From the NCBI GenBank assembly GCA_938015795.1, contig CALLXA010000099.1, positions 1-7,546 of the forward strand: 7,546 nucleotides of DNA, written 5' to 3'. The notes under the pieces are model-generated. The model made no database searches. It saw nothing but the letters and a program-made list of their open reading frames with translations, and was not told the origin of the DNA. A program made the translations under genes and the position numbers. Source of the DNA: an uncultured bacterium (GTDB lineage: Bacteria > Patescibacteriota > Dojkabacteria > SC72). How positions within the stretch are numbered: the stretch's first letter is position 1; every line of letters begins with the position of its first letter. This document shows, piece by piece, positions 1-6,138 of the stretch.

Positions 1-695
1 ATAACAAGAGAATTACCCTTAGAGATTCTGGAGAATATTTGGAGAATGAATTAGAAATAAAAGGAGAGAAATATTCTAATCTCAAAGGCAGAAGTGTAGA
101 TATTATAATCGGAGCTTCCAAATTTGAGTTATCAGATACTACAGACGATAGCTATTTTTATGCATCTTCAAAATATTTTGAAAATTTTGGAGTTCCTGTA
201 TTGGAAGATTCTGTAAAAAATGATTCTTTAGATATATCATTTAAACCAAGAGCTAGAAATACATATGTTTTAGGCGTTGATAACAATCCGGAGTATATGA
301 TTGAAATAGGAACTAAAAATTTAGCTACAAGTTTTGATATTGAATTAGGAGCAGGTGAAGGTATTATCAATCTCGATAAGTTAAATATTGTAAATATTAA
401 ATCTTTAGTCGGTGCTGGAAAATTGACTATCGATTTAGCTAAAGATGCAATTCCTTCTGGAGATTTGAATATAGAAATTGGAGCTGGTGAAATGGTATTA
501 AATATTCCAAAAGAAATAGGATTCAATTTGACATATGATTTAGGTGTTGGTGATATTGAATATAACAACGAAAAGATAGCTTCATTTATGGGTAATGAAT
601 CTGATTATAAGTCAGATAATTATGATAATGCAGAGATAAAACTTAACATTGTAGCCAATGTTGGAGTTGGTTCTCTAAAAATTAATAGTAAATAA
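1..695 (+). CDS. Toastrack (DUF2154-like) beta-repeat protein, 5'-truncated by window edge
   Basis: This is the C-terminal part of a larger protein. The frame is open from the left edge (first whole codon at 3) to a TAA at 693-695, giving 230 visible residues. A TTG at 39 could be read as a start, but the 12 codons before it are open and look like the same fold, so the true start lies upstream. The visible part has no membrane helix. It is a repetitive beta domain with Gly-rich turns: LGAGEG, VGAGKL, IGAGEM, LGVGDI and VGVGSL begin strands, the first four spaced 21-23 residues apart. This layout, with an N-terminal half leading to a 'NxYVLGVDNNPEYMIEIG' stretch, fits the Toast_rack_N/DUF2154 family seen in LiaF-like and other envelope proteins. 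Upstream there is probably a membrane anchor or signal peptide, which cannot be seen. Only 19 bases separate it from the next toastrack gene, so the two are likely co-transcribed. Its molecular role is unknown; an envelope-stress role is inferred from the family. Confidence 0.72.
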   Translation, partial: NKRITLRDSGEYLENELEIKGEKYSNLKGRSVDIIIGASKFELSDTTDDSYFYASSKYFENFGVPVLEDSVKNDSLDISFKPRARNTYVLGVDNNPEYMIEIGTKNLATSFDIELGAGEGIINLDKLNIVNIKSLVGAGKLTIDLAKDAIPSGDLNIEIGAGEMVLNIPKEIGFNLTYDLGVGDIEYNNEKIASFMGNESDYKSDNYDNAEIKLNIVANVGVGSLKINSK

Positions 696-714
696 TTTAT
701 TTTTTAATCAAGCT

Positions 715-1404
715 ATGAAAGATAATAATAATCGATTTGTTTTCGGAGTAGTTCTCCTTGTTCTCGGGGTGCTTTTCTTAATTGATCAGTTAAATATATT
801 TACTAATTTTGATATAAGTATTTGGAAAGTAATAGGTATTGCTTGGCCTTTAGTTTTAATATATTTAGGTACAAATCTTTTAATTAAAGAAAGAAAAAAT
901 ACAGGAGGAATAATATTAATCGTTCTTGGTGTGTTATTTTTAGGCTCTAATATTTTTGAAGTAAGCTTCTTCTCGATGTTTTGGCCATTCATATTAATCG
1001 CCATTGCTTTATCAATATTGATAGACAAAGATGAATCAAAAATAAATATTGCAAATGTTCATGTTAACGCTGATGTTATAAATGAAGACGTTATCTTCTG
1101 GGGTATGGATAAAAAAGTTATATCTGATTCTTTTGAAGGTGGTGAAGTTACTTGTGTTTTTGGAGGAGGTAAATTAGATATAAGCGAAGTAAAGATATCA
1201 AAAGAAGGTGCTAAGTTAGAAATTAACTGTATATTTGGTGGATTAGAATTAATACTTCCTGAAGGTATAAATGTTGTAACTAATGGTACTGGTGTTTTTG
1301 GAGGATGGTCTCCAAATTTGAAATCTACAAGTTCATCTGGACCTAAATTAGAAATTGTTGGTGCAGCTGTATTTGGTGGTGTTGAAATTAAAGATAAAAG
1401 ATAG
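715..1404 (+). CDS. LiaF-like membrane protein: four TM helices plus C-terminal toastrack domain
   Basis: This 229-residue protein matches the architecture and length of LiaF-type proteins (B. subtilis LiaF, about 240 residues). Four hydrophobic helices lie at about residues 8-25, 36-57, 64-80 and 87-104 (DUF5668/LiaF N-terminal-like), followed by a soluble beta domain from about 108 to 229. That domain carries five (V/I)F(G/W)G turns at residues 127, 148, 173, 194 and 219, spaced 21, 25, 21 and 25 residues, typical of the DUF2154 toastrack. In Firmicutes LiaF holds back the LiaRS envelope-stress two-component system. No sensor kinase or regulator is visible here, so that role cannot be assumed. 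The ATG at 715 is the only sensible start because it directly precedes the first helix; there is no Shine-Dalgarno motif in front of it. It stops with TAG and is followed by a hairpin terminator. It is probably a distant paralogue of the truncated gene before it. Confidence 0.85.
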   Translation: MKDNNNRFVFGVVLLVLGVLFLIDQLNIFTNFDISIWKVIGIAWPLVLIYLGTNLLIKERKNTGGIILIVLGVLFLGSNIFEVSFFSMFWPFILIAIALSILIDKDESKINIANVHVNADVINEDVIFWGMDKKVISDSFEGGEVTCVFGGGKLDISEVKISKEGAKLEINCIFGGLELILPEGINVVTNGTGVFGGWSPNLKSTSSSGPKLEIVGAAVFGGVEIKDKR

Positions 1405-1425
1405 CTTTTATAACTATTGATGATT

Positions 1426-1461
1426 AAACAAGATCCAAAATTTTGGGTCTTGTTTTTTTTT
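1426..1461 (+). terminator. Rho-independent terminator after the toastrack pair
   Basis: The arms AACAAGATCC and GGGTCTTGTT pair over ten positions with one T-G wobble around an AAAATTTT centre, and a run of nine T follows the right arm. It lies in the 74-base gap between the convergent LiaF-like gene and typA. In the typA direction the base run after the stem is only a short broken T tract, so it may also act weakly on typA. Confidence 0.85.
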
Positions 1462-1478
1462 ATATATAAAGAAATGTA

Positions 1479-3377
1479 TTAAGCACCTAATTGCTGTTTA
1501 GCATATGCGGTTAAATTCTTTCTGTTTGCCCAAGTTCTTTGAGTTGCTGTTAAAAGCTTTTTTCTTAATCTAATATTTAAAGGTGTAACTTCAATAAGCT
1601 CGTCATCATTTATAAAGGATAGCGCAAATTCCAATGTTAAAGGAATTGTTGATTTAAGAGAAATTTCAGTTACCTCTGCATGTGACATTCTTACATTAGT
1701 CTTGTGTCTTGCTTTGCAAGGATTTACTTCTAAATCAGTTTCATGATTATTAATACCTAATATCATACCTTCATATACCTTTTCAGATGCACCTATAAAC
1801 AACTTACCTCTTTCTTGGATACTTGTTAAAGCATATCCCAAAGCTGTACCTGTCTCAGAAGATAGGATAACTCCTTTTCTAAATAATTCTTCTTGTTTGG
1901 TATAAGGTATGTAATCAGTAATGAAGCTACTTACTAAGGCTGTTCCTTTTGTAGCATTCATTAAAACTCTGTGTAAACCAATAAGATTTCTAGTTAAAAT
2001 TTTGTAAGTAAATGTAGTCTGTCCATTAATTGTTTCAATATTTACCAATTCTCCTTTTCTAGTACTTACTTCCTGTGTAATATCACTTAAGTATTCTTCT
2101 GGTGCAATAATCATTAACTCCTCTAAAGGTTCATATGTTACACCCTCTTTTTCTTGAAGAATAACCTCTGGCTTACTTACCTGTAATTCGTAACCCTCTC
2201 TTCTCAATTGTTCCATGAATAGAGAAAGTTGTAACTCTCCTCTACCTGCAACATAATATGTGTTTTCTGTAGAGTTTGTAATTTTTAATCCAATATTAAG
2301 ATTTCTCTCTTGATCTAATCTTTGAGCTAATTGCTTAGCTGTAACAAATTGACCCTCTTTACCTGAAAAAGGAGAGGTATTTGCTTCAAACTTAACTCTA
2401 ACAGAAGGAGGTGTGATCTTAATTTCAGGAAGAATATCTTGTTCTTTTATCGAACATAACGTTGCCCCTATATCAGTGGAGTCTATACCTGCAACAGCAA
2501 TAATGTCACCAACTTCACCAACGGAAATATTCTTCCACATTAAACCTTCTTTAGTAAAAATCTCTCTTACTCTACCCTGTTTCTTCTCTATACCATCATC
2601 AACCTTTTTCAATACAACAACTGGATCATCAACATGTACATTACCTCTATTTACCCTTCCAATTAAGTATCTTCCTAGATGTTCATCATATTCTAATGAA
2701 GTTATTTGCATTTGAAATTCACCATTCTTTTCTCCTTTTGGAGATGGCAGATTATCAACTATCTCATCTAAGATTGGTGTAATATCGCCCTCTGTAGTAC
2801 CAGCAACAGTTAAATCACCTTTAGGTAACTCTTTAAAAACTTTACCCTCTCTTGAAATAGCGTAGTAAACAGAAAAATCTAATTGATCCGTATTTGTAGC
2901 TAAATTTAAGAAAAGTTCCTGAACTTTGTCTAATGTTCTTGCACAATTAGCTAATTTCTTATCAATCTTATTGATTATCAATACTGGTTTTAATCCCAAA
3001 TCCAAAGCTTTTTTTAATACAAACTTTGTTTGTGGCATAACTCCTTCTTGAGCATCAACCAAAAGTAAGCAACTATCTGCCATATTTAATGTTCTTTCTA
3101 CTTCTCCACCAAAATCAGCGTGTCCTGGTGTATCGATAATGTTTATCTTGTGATCTCTGTATGTAATGGATATTGTTTTAGCATTTATAGTAATACCTTT
3201 CTCTTTCTCTAATTCGCCACTATCTAAAATTCTGGTTTGAGCCATCTCTTCTTGATTCTCTCTAAAAAGATGAGTTTGCTTCATAAAGGCATCAACCAAA
3301 GTGGTCTTACCGTGATCAACATGCGCAATGATTGCGACATTTCTTATATTTTCTTGTGATATTGAATTATTATCCAT
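1479..3377 (-). CDS. typA: Translational GTPase TypA/BipA
   Basis: This is a ribosome-binding GTPase of the EF-G/LepA superfamily, linked to ribosome assembly and growth under stress or cold. Numbered from the ATG at 3375-3377, it has 632 residues. G1 is AHVDHGKT (18-25), the switch I region carries EKGITI (59-64), G3 is DTPGH (82-86), G4 is NKID (136-139), and SREG (175-178) is at the G5 place. Domain II spans about 221-311 and an EF-G domain III-like part about 322-400 with GRGELQLS (378-385). A domain V-like part follows at about 412-495. The BipA-specific C-terminal domain includes NPCK (552-555) and DDELIEVTP near 591-599. The order matches TypA, not EF-G (no domain IV) or LepA. At 632 residues it is slightly longer than E. 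coli BipA (607). A TTG at 3383 would add two residues, but the ATG is preferred. No Shine-Dalgarno motif precedes it; an extended -10 ends 12 bases upstream, so the mRNA leader would be very short. Confidence 0.97.
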   Translation of the reverse strand: MDNNSISQENIRNVAIIAHVDHGKTTLVDAFMKQTHLFRENQEEMAQTRILDSGELEKEKGITINAKTISITYRDHKINIIDTPGHADFGGEVERTLNMADSCLLLVDAQEGVMPQTKFVLKKALDLGLKPVLIINKIDKKLANCARTLDKVQELFLNLATNTDQLDFSVYYAISREGKVFKELPKGDLTVAGTTEGDITPILDEIVDNLPSPKGEKNGEFQMQITSLEYDEHLGRYLIGRVNRGNVHVDDPVVVLKKVDDGIEKKQGRVREIFTKEGLMWKNISVGEVGDIIAVAGIDSTDIGATLCSIKEQDILPEIKITPPSVRVKFEANTSPFSGKEGQFVTAKQLAQRLDQERNLNIGLKITNSTENTYYVAGRGELQLSLFMEQLRREGYELQVSKPEVILQEKEGVTYEPLEELMIIAPEEYLSDITQEVSTRKGELVNIETINGQTTFTYKILTRNLIGLHRVLMNATKGTALVSSFITDYIPYTKQEELFRKGVILSSETGTALGYALTSIQERGKLFIGASEKVYEGMILGINNHETDLEVNPCKARHKTNVRMSHAEVTEISLKSTIPLTLEFALSFINDDELIEVTPLNIRLRKKLLTATQRTWANRKNLTAYAKQQLGA

Positions 3378-3389
3378 AAGCAAGTGTCT

Positions 3390-3398
3390 ATTTTATCA
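3390..3398 (-). promoter_or_regulatory. Extended -10 promoter element of typA
   Basis: Read on the - strand the bases are TGATAAAAT, that is TG-N-TAAAAT, one base from the TATAAT consensus with the extended TG. Only 12 bases separate it from the typA ATG at 3377, so transcription would start about 5-8 bases before the start codon. No good -35 hexamer is seen at 16-18 bases, which fits an extended -10 promoter. Confidence 0.55.
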
Positions 3399-3426
3399 TA
3401 AAACACTATTAATAGATATCTTTTTG

Positions 3427-3444
3427 ACTTCACAAATACTTCAC
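3427..3444. repeat. Direct repeat ACTTCAC x2, 11-bp period, upstream of typA promoter
   Basis: Two exact copies of ACTTCAC, at 3427-3433 and 3438-3444, are spaced 11 bases start to start, about one helical turn, with AAAT between them. They lie about 30-55 bases upstream of the typA -10 element, where an activator could bind as a dimer on one face of the DNA. The role is inferred from spacing and position only; a chance repeat in AT-rich DNA is possible. Confidence 0.3.
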
Positions 3445-3492
3445 CTTGGATTGTGTAATATTGTCCATAACAATCTAATATATCCTAATATT

Positions 3493-3537
3493 AGTCTTTT
3501 AAGCTTAGCTTAAACAATATAAATAATTACTAAGACT
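3493..3537. repeat. Nested inverted repeats in the divergent intergenic region
   Basis: The inner palindrome is TTTAAGC-TTA-GCTTAAA (arms 3498-3504 and 3508-3514, perfect 7 bp, 3-base centre). The outer pair is AGTCTT (3493-3498) with AAGACT (3532-3537); the two elements share base 3498, so they could not form fully at once. No T run follows, so it does not look like a terminator. It sits in the 220-base space between the divergent typA and the secreted-protein gene, just upstream of the + strand TATAAT. An operator is possible; low sequence complexity is the main alternative. Confidence 0.35.
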
Positions 3538-3556
3538 TTTAAAAAGCAATTAGAAA

Positions 3557-3591
3557 TATAATAAAGATTGTAAATTTAAATTTAATATATT
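3557..3591 (+). promoter_or_regulatory. Candidate promoter(s) of the secreted-protein gene
   Basis: A perfect TATAAT is at 3557-3562, which would give a leader of about 29 bases. A second TATATT/TAATAT element at 3583-3591 ends 6-9 bases before the ATG at 3598 and would give a leaderless or nearly leaderless mRNA. Neither has a recognisable -35 at the usual distance, and A/T hexamers are common in this DNA, so which one is used cannot be decided by eye. Confidence 0.4.
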
Positions 3592-3597
3592 GTTCAA

Positions 3598-4122
3598 ATG
3601 AAAAGAATAGCAATATTAGCAACAACAGGTGCTGTGTTAATTACAGCAGGTTTTTTAATTCCCAGGGTAGCTTTTGCAGATGATGTAACTCCGCATGATA
3701 GCTTTACTCAGCAATTAGCAGAAAAATTGGGTCTAACAGAGGATGAAATTCAGGATGTTATGGTTGAAATAAGGAGTGAACATCAAGCTGAAAGAGAAGC
3801 CGAGAGAAAAGAAGCAATTAATACAGCTTTTGAAAATGGTGATCTTACAGAAAGGCAAGTTACTATCTTAAATGCTATGCATGAAGTTATGTCAAAAGTT
3901 AGAAATAACGAAAGTACTTTAAGAGGTCAAGAAAGAAGAGATGAGATGCAGAAAACAAGAGAAGAAAGAGATACTCTTGTTTTAGATAGTTTAAATGAAC
4001 AAGGTCTTAATGTCACTGAGGAAGAAATGACAACATTAAGAGAAACTATGCAAGATCTTGATTTAGGAATGGGGCAAGGTATGGGCAAAGGTGAAGGTTT
4101 TGGTATGGGAAGAGAAAGATAA
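3598..4122 (+). CDS. Small secreted, charged helical protein with Gly/Met-rich tail
   Basis: The 174-residue product starts with a clear Sec signal peptide: Lys-Arg at 2-3, a hydrophobic core at about 4-21, and AFA at 25-27, so signal peptidase I would cut after Ala27. The mature part is rich in Glu, Arg and Gln and predicted helical, with charged stretches at about 61-73 and 109-125 that could form coiled coil. Three similar helix starts occur: LTEDEI (46-51), LTERQV (83-88) and VTEEEM (139-144). The layout recalls small secreted proteins of the DUF2680/YckD kind, but I cannot assign it with confidence. The end (157-171) is a GMG-QGMG-KGEGFGMG-like Gly/Met segment. There is no cysteine and no anchor, so it is exported and soluble or surface-attached. 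It is a single-gene unit: typA diverges from it, and its own terminator follows. No Shine-Dalgarno motif precedes the ATG. The function is unknown. Confidence 0.88.
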   Translation: MKRIAILATTGAVLITAGFLIPRVAFADDVTPHDSFTQQLAEKLGLTEDEIQDVMVEIRSEHQAEREAERKEAINTAFENGDLTERQVTILNAMHEVMSKVRNNESTLRGQERRDEMQKTREERDTLVLDSLNEQGLNVTEEEMTTLRETMQDLDLGMGQGMGKGEGFGMGRER

Positions 4123-4142
4123 TATTCTATCCTCATAAAGTG

Positions 4143-4169
4143 AAAGGCAGGTTTAATACCTGCCTTTTT
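4143..4169 (+). terminator. Strong Rho-independent terminator after the secreted-protein gene
   Basis: A perfect 10-bp stem, AAAGGCAGGT (4143-4152) with ACCTGCCTTT (4158-4167), encloses a 5-base loop TTAAT, with a T run at 4165-4169 and further T-rich sequence. It separates the secreted-protein gene from the glycosylation operon. Confidence 0.93.
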
Positions 4170-4187
4170 CTTATTCTTGAGAAAGGA

Positions 4188-4193
4188 TATAAT
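4188..4193 (+). promoter_or_regulatory. -10 element of the glycosylation operon
   Basis: A perfect TATAAT lies just after the upstream terminator and 30 bases before the ATG at 4224, giving a leader of about 20-25 bases without a Shine-Dalgarno motif. No convincing -35 is found at 16-18 bases upstream, where the terminator's T run lies. Confidence 0.5.
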
Positions 4194-4223
4194 GGCAAAG
4201 ATAATATATATCAATAAAGAAAT

Positions 4224-5168
4224 ATGAAGCTAGTTATATATATGCCCGTATTGAATGAAGAAGAAGGAATATTAGAAACATTAAAAGCATTGCCTAAGAA
4301 AATAGAAGGAATATCTGAGATACAATATTTAGTAGTTGATGATGGTAGTACTGACAATTCTGTTAAATTAGCAACAGATTTCGGAGCCAAAGTAGTATCA
4401 CATGGTTTTAATAGAGGTGTTGGAGCTGCTTTTCAAACAGCTTTAAAAGAAGCTTTGAAAATGAAAGCAGATATTTTGGTTAGTGTAGATGCAGATAGAC
4501 AATTTAATGTTGACCAAATTCCAGATATTATACAACCAATATTAAAAGGTGAAGCTAATATGGTTACAGGTAATCGGTTTGAAAAAGGTATTCCTGAACA
4601 TATGCCAAAAACAAAATATTGGGGTAATATACAAATGTCTAGATTAATTTCAATAATCAGTGGTAAGTATTTTAGAGATGTATCATGTGGTTTTAGAGCA
4701 TATGACAGGGAAGCTATGTTGAACTTAAACCTATTTGGAGAATTTACCTATACTCAAGAAACTATTCTAGATATTGTATATAAAGGTTTGAAAGTTATTG
4801 AATTCCCTGTTGATGTTATTTACTATCCATCTAGAAAATCAAGAGTCGCAGGATCAATAATTAAATATGCAACAAGAACATCCAAAATAATTATAAAAAC
4901 ATTAAGAGATTATAGACCAATGCTTTTCTTTGGAGGCATGGGGCTAATATCTGGCTTAATAGGTATGTTATTTGAGATATTCTTATTTATTCATTATTTC
5001 TCAACAGGTGAATTTACACCTTTTAAATTTTTAGGCTTTTTAGGAGCAGGTTTTATTATCTTAGGATTATTTCTTTTAATAGTAGGTTTGTTAGCAGATA
5101 TGTTTAATAGAATAAGAATTAATCAAGAAAGAATAATCTACCAAATGAAAAAAGATAAAAATGAGTAA
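4224..5168 (+). CDS. GT2 glycosyltransferase, polyprenyl-phosphate sugar synthase-like (DPM1/GtrB type)
   Basis: The likely reaction is transfer of a sugar from a nucleotide sugar to a polyprenyl phosphate at the inner face of the membrane. The 314-residue protein has a GT-A fold at about 1-225: MPVLNEEEG near the start, VVDDGSTD (37-44), the metal-binding D-A-D with DADRQF (89-94), GNRFEKG (116-122), CGFRAYDR (155-162), TQET (177-180) and a basic SRKSR (203-207). Two membrane helices follow at about 233-258 and 266-293, with a short charged cytoplasmic tail. This tail layout is that of GtrB and bacterial dolichyl-phosphate mannose synthase relatives. Donor sugar and exact lipid cannot be read. 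All key GT2 residues are present. The ATG at 4224 begins directly with the first beta strand. The gene opens an operon: its stop overlaps the next start by 8 bases (ATGAGTAA), which suggests coupled translation. Confidence 0.9.
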   Translation: MKLVIYMPVLNEEEGILETLKALPKKIEGISEIQYLVVDDGSTDNSVKLATDFGAKVVSHGFNRGVGAAFQTALKEALKMKADILVSVDADRQFNVDQIPDIIQPILKGEANMVTGNRFEKGIPEHMPKTKYWGNIQMSRLISIISGKYFRDVSCGFRAYDREAMLNLNLFGEFTYTQETILDIVYKGLKVIEFPVDVIYYPSRKSRVAGSIIKYATRTSKIIIKTLRDYRPMLFFGGMGLISGLIGMLFEIFLFIHYFSTGEFTPFKFLGFLGAGFIILGLFLLIVGLLADMFNRIRINQERIIYQMKKDKNE

Positions 5169-6138
5169 CGGTGAAAGAAATATAAAAAAGTATTTCAATA
5201 TATTATTAACAATAATTTTCTTATCTCTATTCGCAATTTACTTCTTTTTTAATAAAAAAGATATTGAAACTGTATTATATATTGATCGGAAATACTTCTT
5301 AATAATAGCAATTGTAACATTAGGACTTTTCTTTGTAGAGGGTATATTTATAAAAATAATACTAAAAGCTTTTGATAAAAATATTGATGTAAATGAAAGT
5401 GTATATCTTTCGACATTATCACGTATAGGAAATTACCTTCTACCATTAAGAGCAGGTGCTGCTATGAGAGCTGCATATTTAAAAAAGAAATTTAATTTCC
5501 CCTACTCTCAATTCTTATCTACACTTTCTGGATATTACATTATTCTTTTTTTATTATATTCATTCCTAGCCTTATTGGGATTAATAGTTAAATACTTTCT
5601 TAATGGAGAGTTTTATCTCGTTCTTACGATTTTCTTCTTTATCATATTTATTACAATGTTGATATTGAGCTTAATAAAAATACCTTTAGAAAAAATACCT
5701 GAAATTAAATTCAATATATTGGATAAGGTAGTTAAATTTGTAAAAAGAATATTAGAAGGATGGAATATAATTATAAATAGAAAAGATATTTTATTTAAAT
5801 TAGTATTGGTGACATTTGGAAATATCTTTTTAAGTACAATAATCTCTATGATCGAATTTAAAGCATTGGGTATAAACATAAGCATAGCAAATATTATTCT
5901 TTACTCATGTTTGTCTGGAGTATCATTATTAATTAGTATCACCCCGGGGTCATTAGGGTTGAGAGAGGCTCTTTTTCTTTTAACATCAGAATCTTTGGGA
6001 TTAAAGAATGAATATATTATGCAGATGGCATTATTGGATAGAGGTATTATGTTTGGATTGTTGTTGATATTATCCATAGTAATAATTATCTTAAGTAAAA
6101 AATTTAATGCTCAGGATATTCTTAAACAAAAAAAATAA
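5161..6138 (+). CDS. Flippase-like integral membrane protein (LPG_synthase_TM / AglD / UPF0104 family)
   Basis: This 325-residue protein resembles the membrane domain of MprF (lysyl-phosphatidylglycerol synthase) without its catalytic domain, the family that includes archaeal AglD. Hydrophobic helices lie at about 11-29, 44-66, 121-147, 150-172, 211-232, 242-260 and 291-312. The family's two conserved blocks are visible: an Arg/Gly motif PLRAGAAMRAAYL (95-107) and TPGSLGLREALFLL (261-274). Members are thought to move or present lipid-linked substrates, but the biochemical role is not settled. Placed between a GT2 lipid-sugar synthase and a GT-C-like enzyme, a flippase for the lipid-linked sugar is the natural inference. 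It overlaps the GT2 gene by 8 bases and the following gene by 32 bases. No Shine-Dalgarno motif is present before its ATG. Confidence 0.85.
   Translation: MSNGERNIKKYFNILLTIIFLSLFAIYFFFNKKDIETVLYIDRKYFLIIAIVTLGLFFVEGIFIKIILKAFDKNIDVNESVYLSTLSRIGNYLLPLRAGAAMRAAYLKKKFNFPYSQFLSTLSGYYIILFLLYSFLALLGLIVKYFLNGEFYLVLTIFFFIIFITMLILSLIKIPLEKIPEIKFNILDKVVKFVKRILEGWNIIINRKDILFKLVLVTFGNIFLSTIISMIEFKALGINISIANIILYSCLSGVSLLISITPGSLGLREALFLLTSESLGLKNEYIMQMALLDRGIMFGLLLILSIVIIILSKKFNAQDILKQKK

Noticed and set aside
158..568. 136-codon open frame on the - strand
   Set aside because: It lies antisense inside the toastrack gene, is Pro/Ser/Ile-rich low-complexity sequence as expected of an antisense shadow, and has no promoter or partner.
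39..695. TTG at 39 as the real start of the first toastrack gene
   Set aside because: The frame is open to the window edge and the upstream codons (ending ITLRDSGEY) fit the same domain; the gene is simply cut by the edge.
2413..2715. 100-codon + strand frame inside typA
   Set aside because: It is entirely antisense to the well-conserved typA; no independent support.
3328..3513. 61-codon + strand frame across the typA start and the divergent spacer
   Set aside because: It begins antisense to typA, shows no family resemblance, and the region is better explained by promoters and repeats.
3927..4214. 95-codon - strand frame over the end of the secreted-protein gene
   Set aside because: It reads through a strong terminator and is antisense to a gene with a clear signal peptide; its Pro/Ser-rich part is the reverse of the Gly/Met tail.
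4143..4215. Riboswitch or attenuator ahead of the glycosylation operon
   Set aside because: The only structured element is the terminator of the preceding gene, and the TATAAT follows it; the leader is too short for a known riboswitch.
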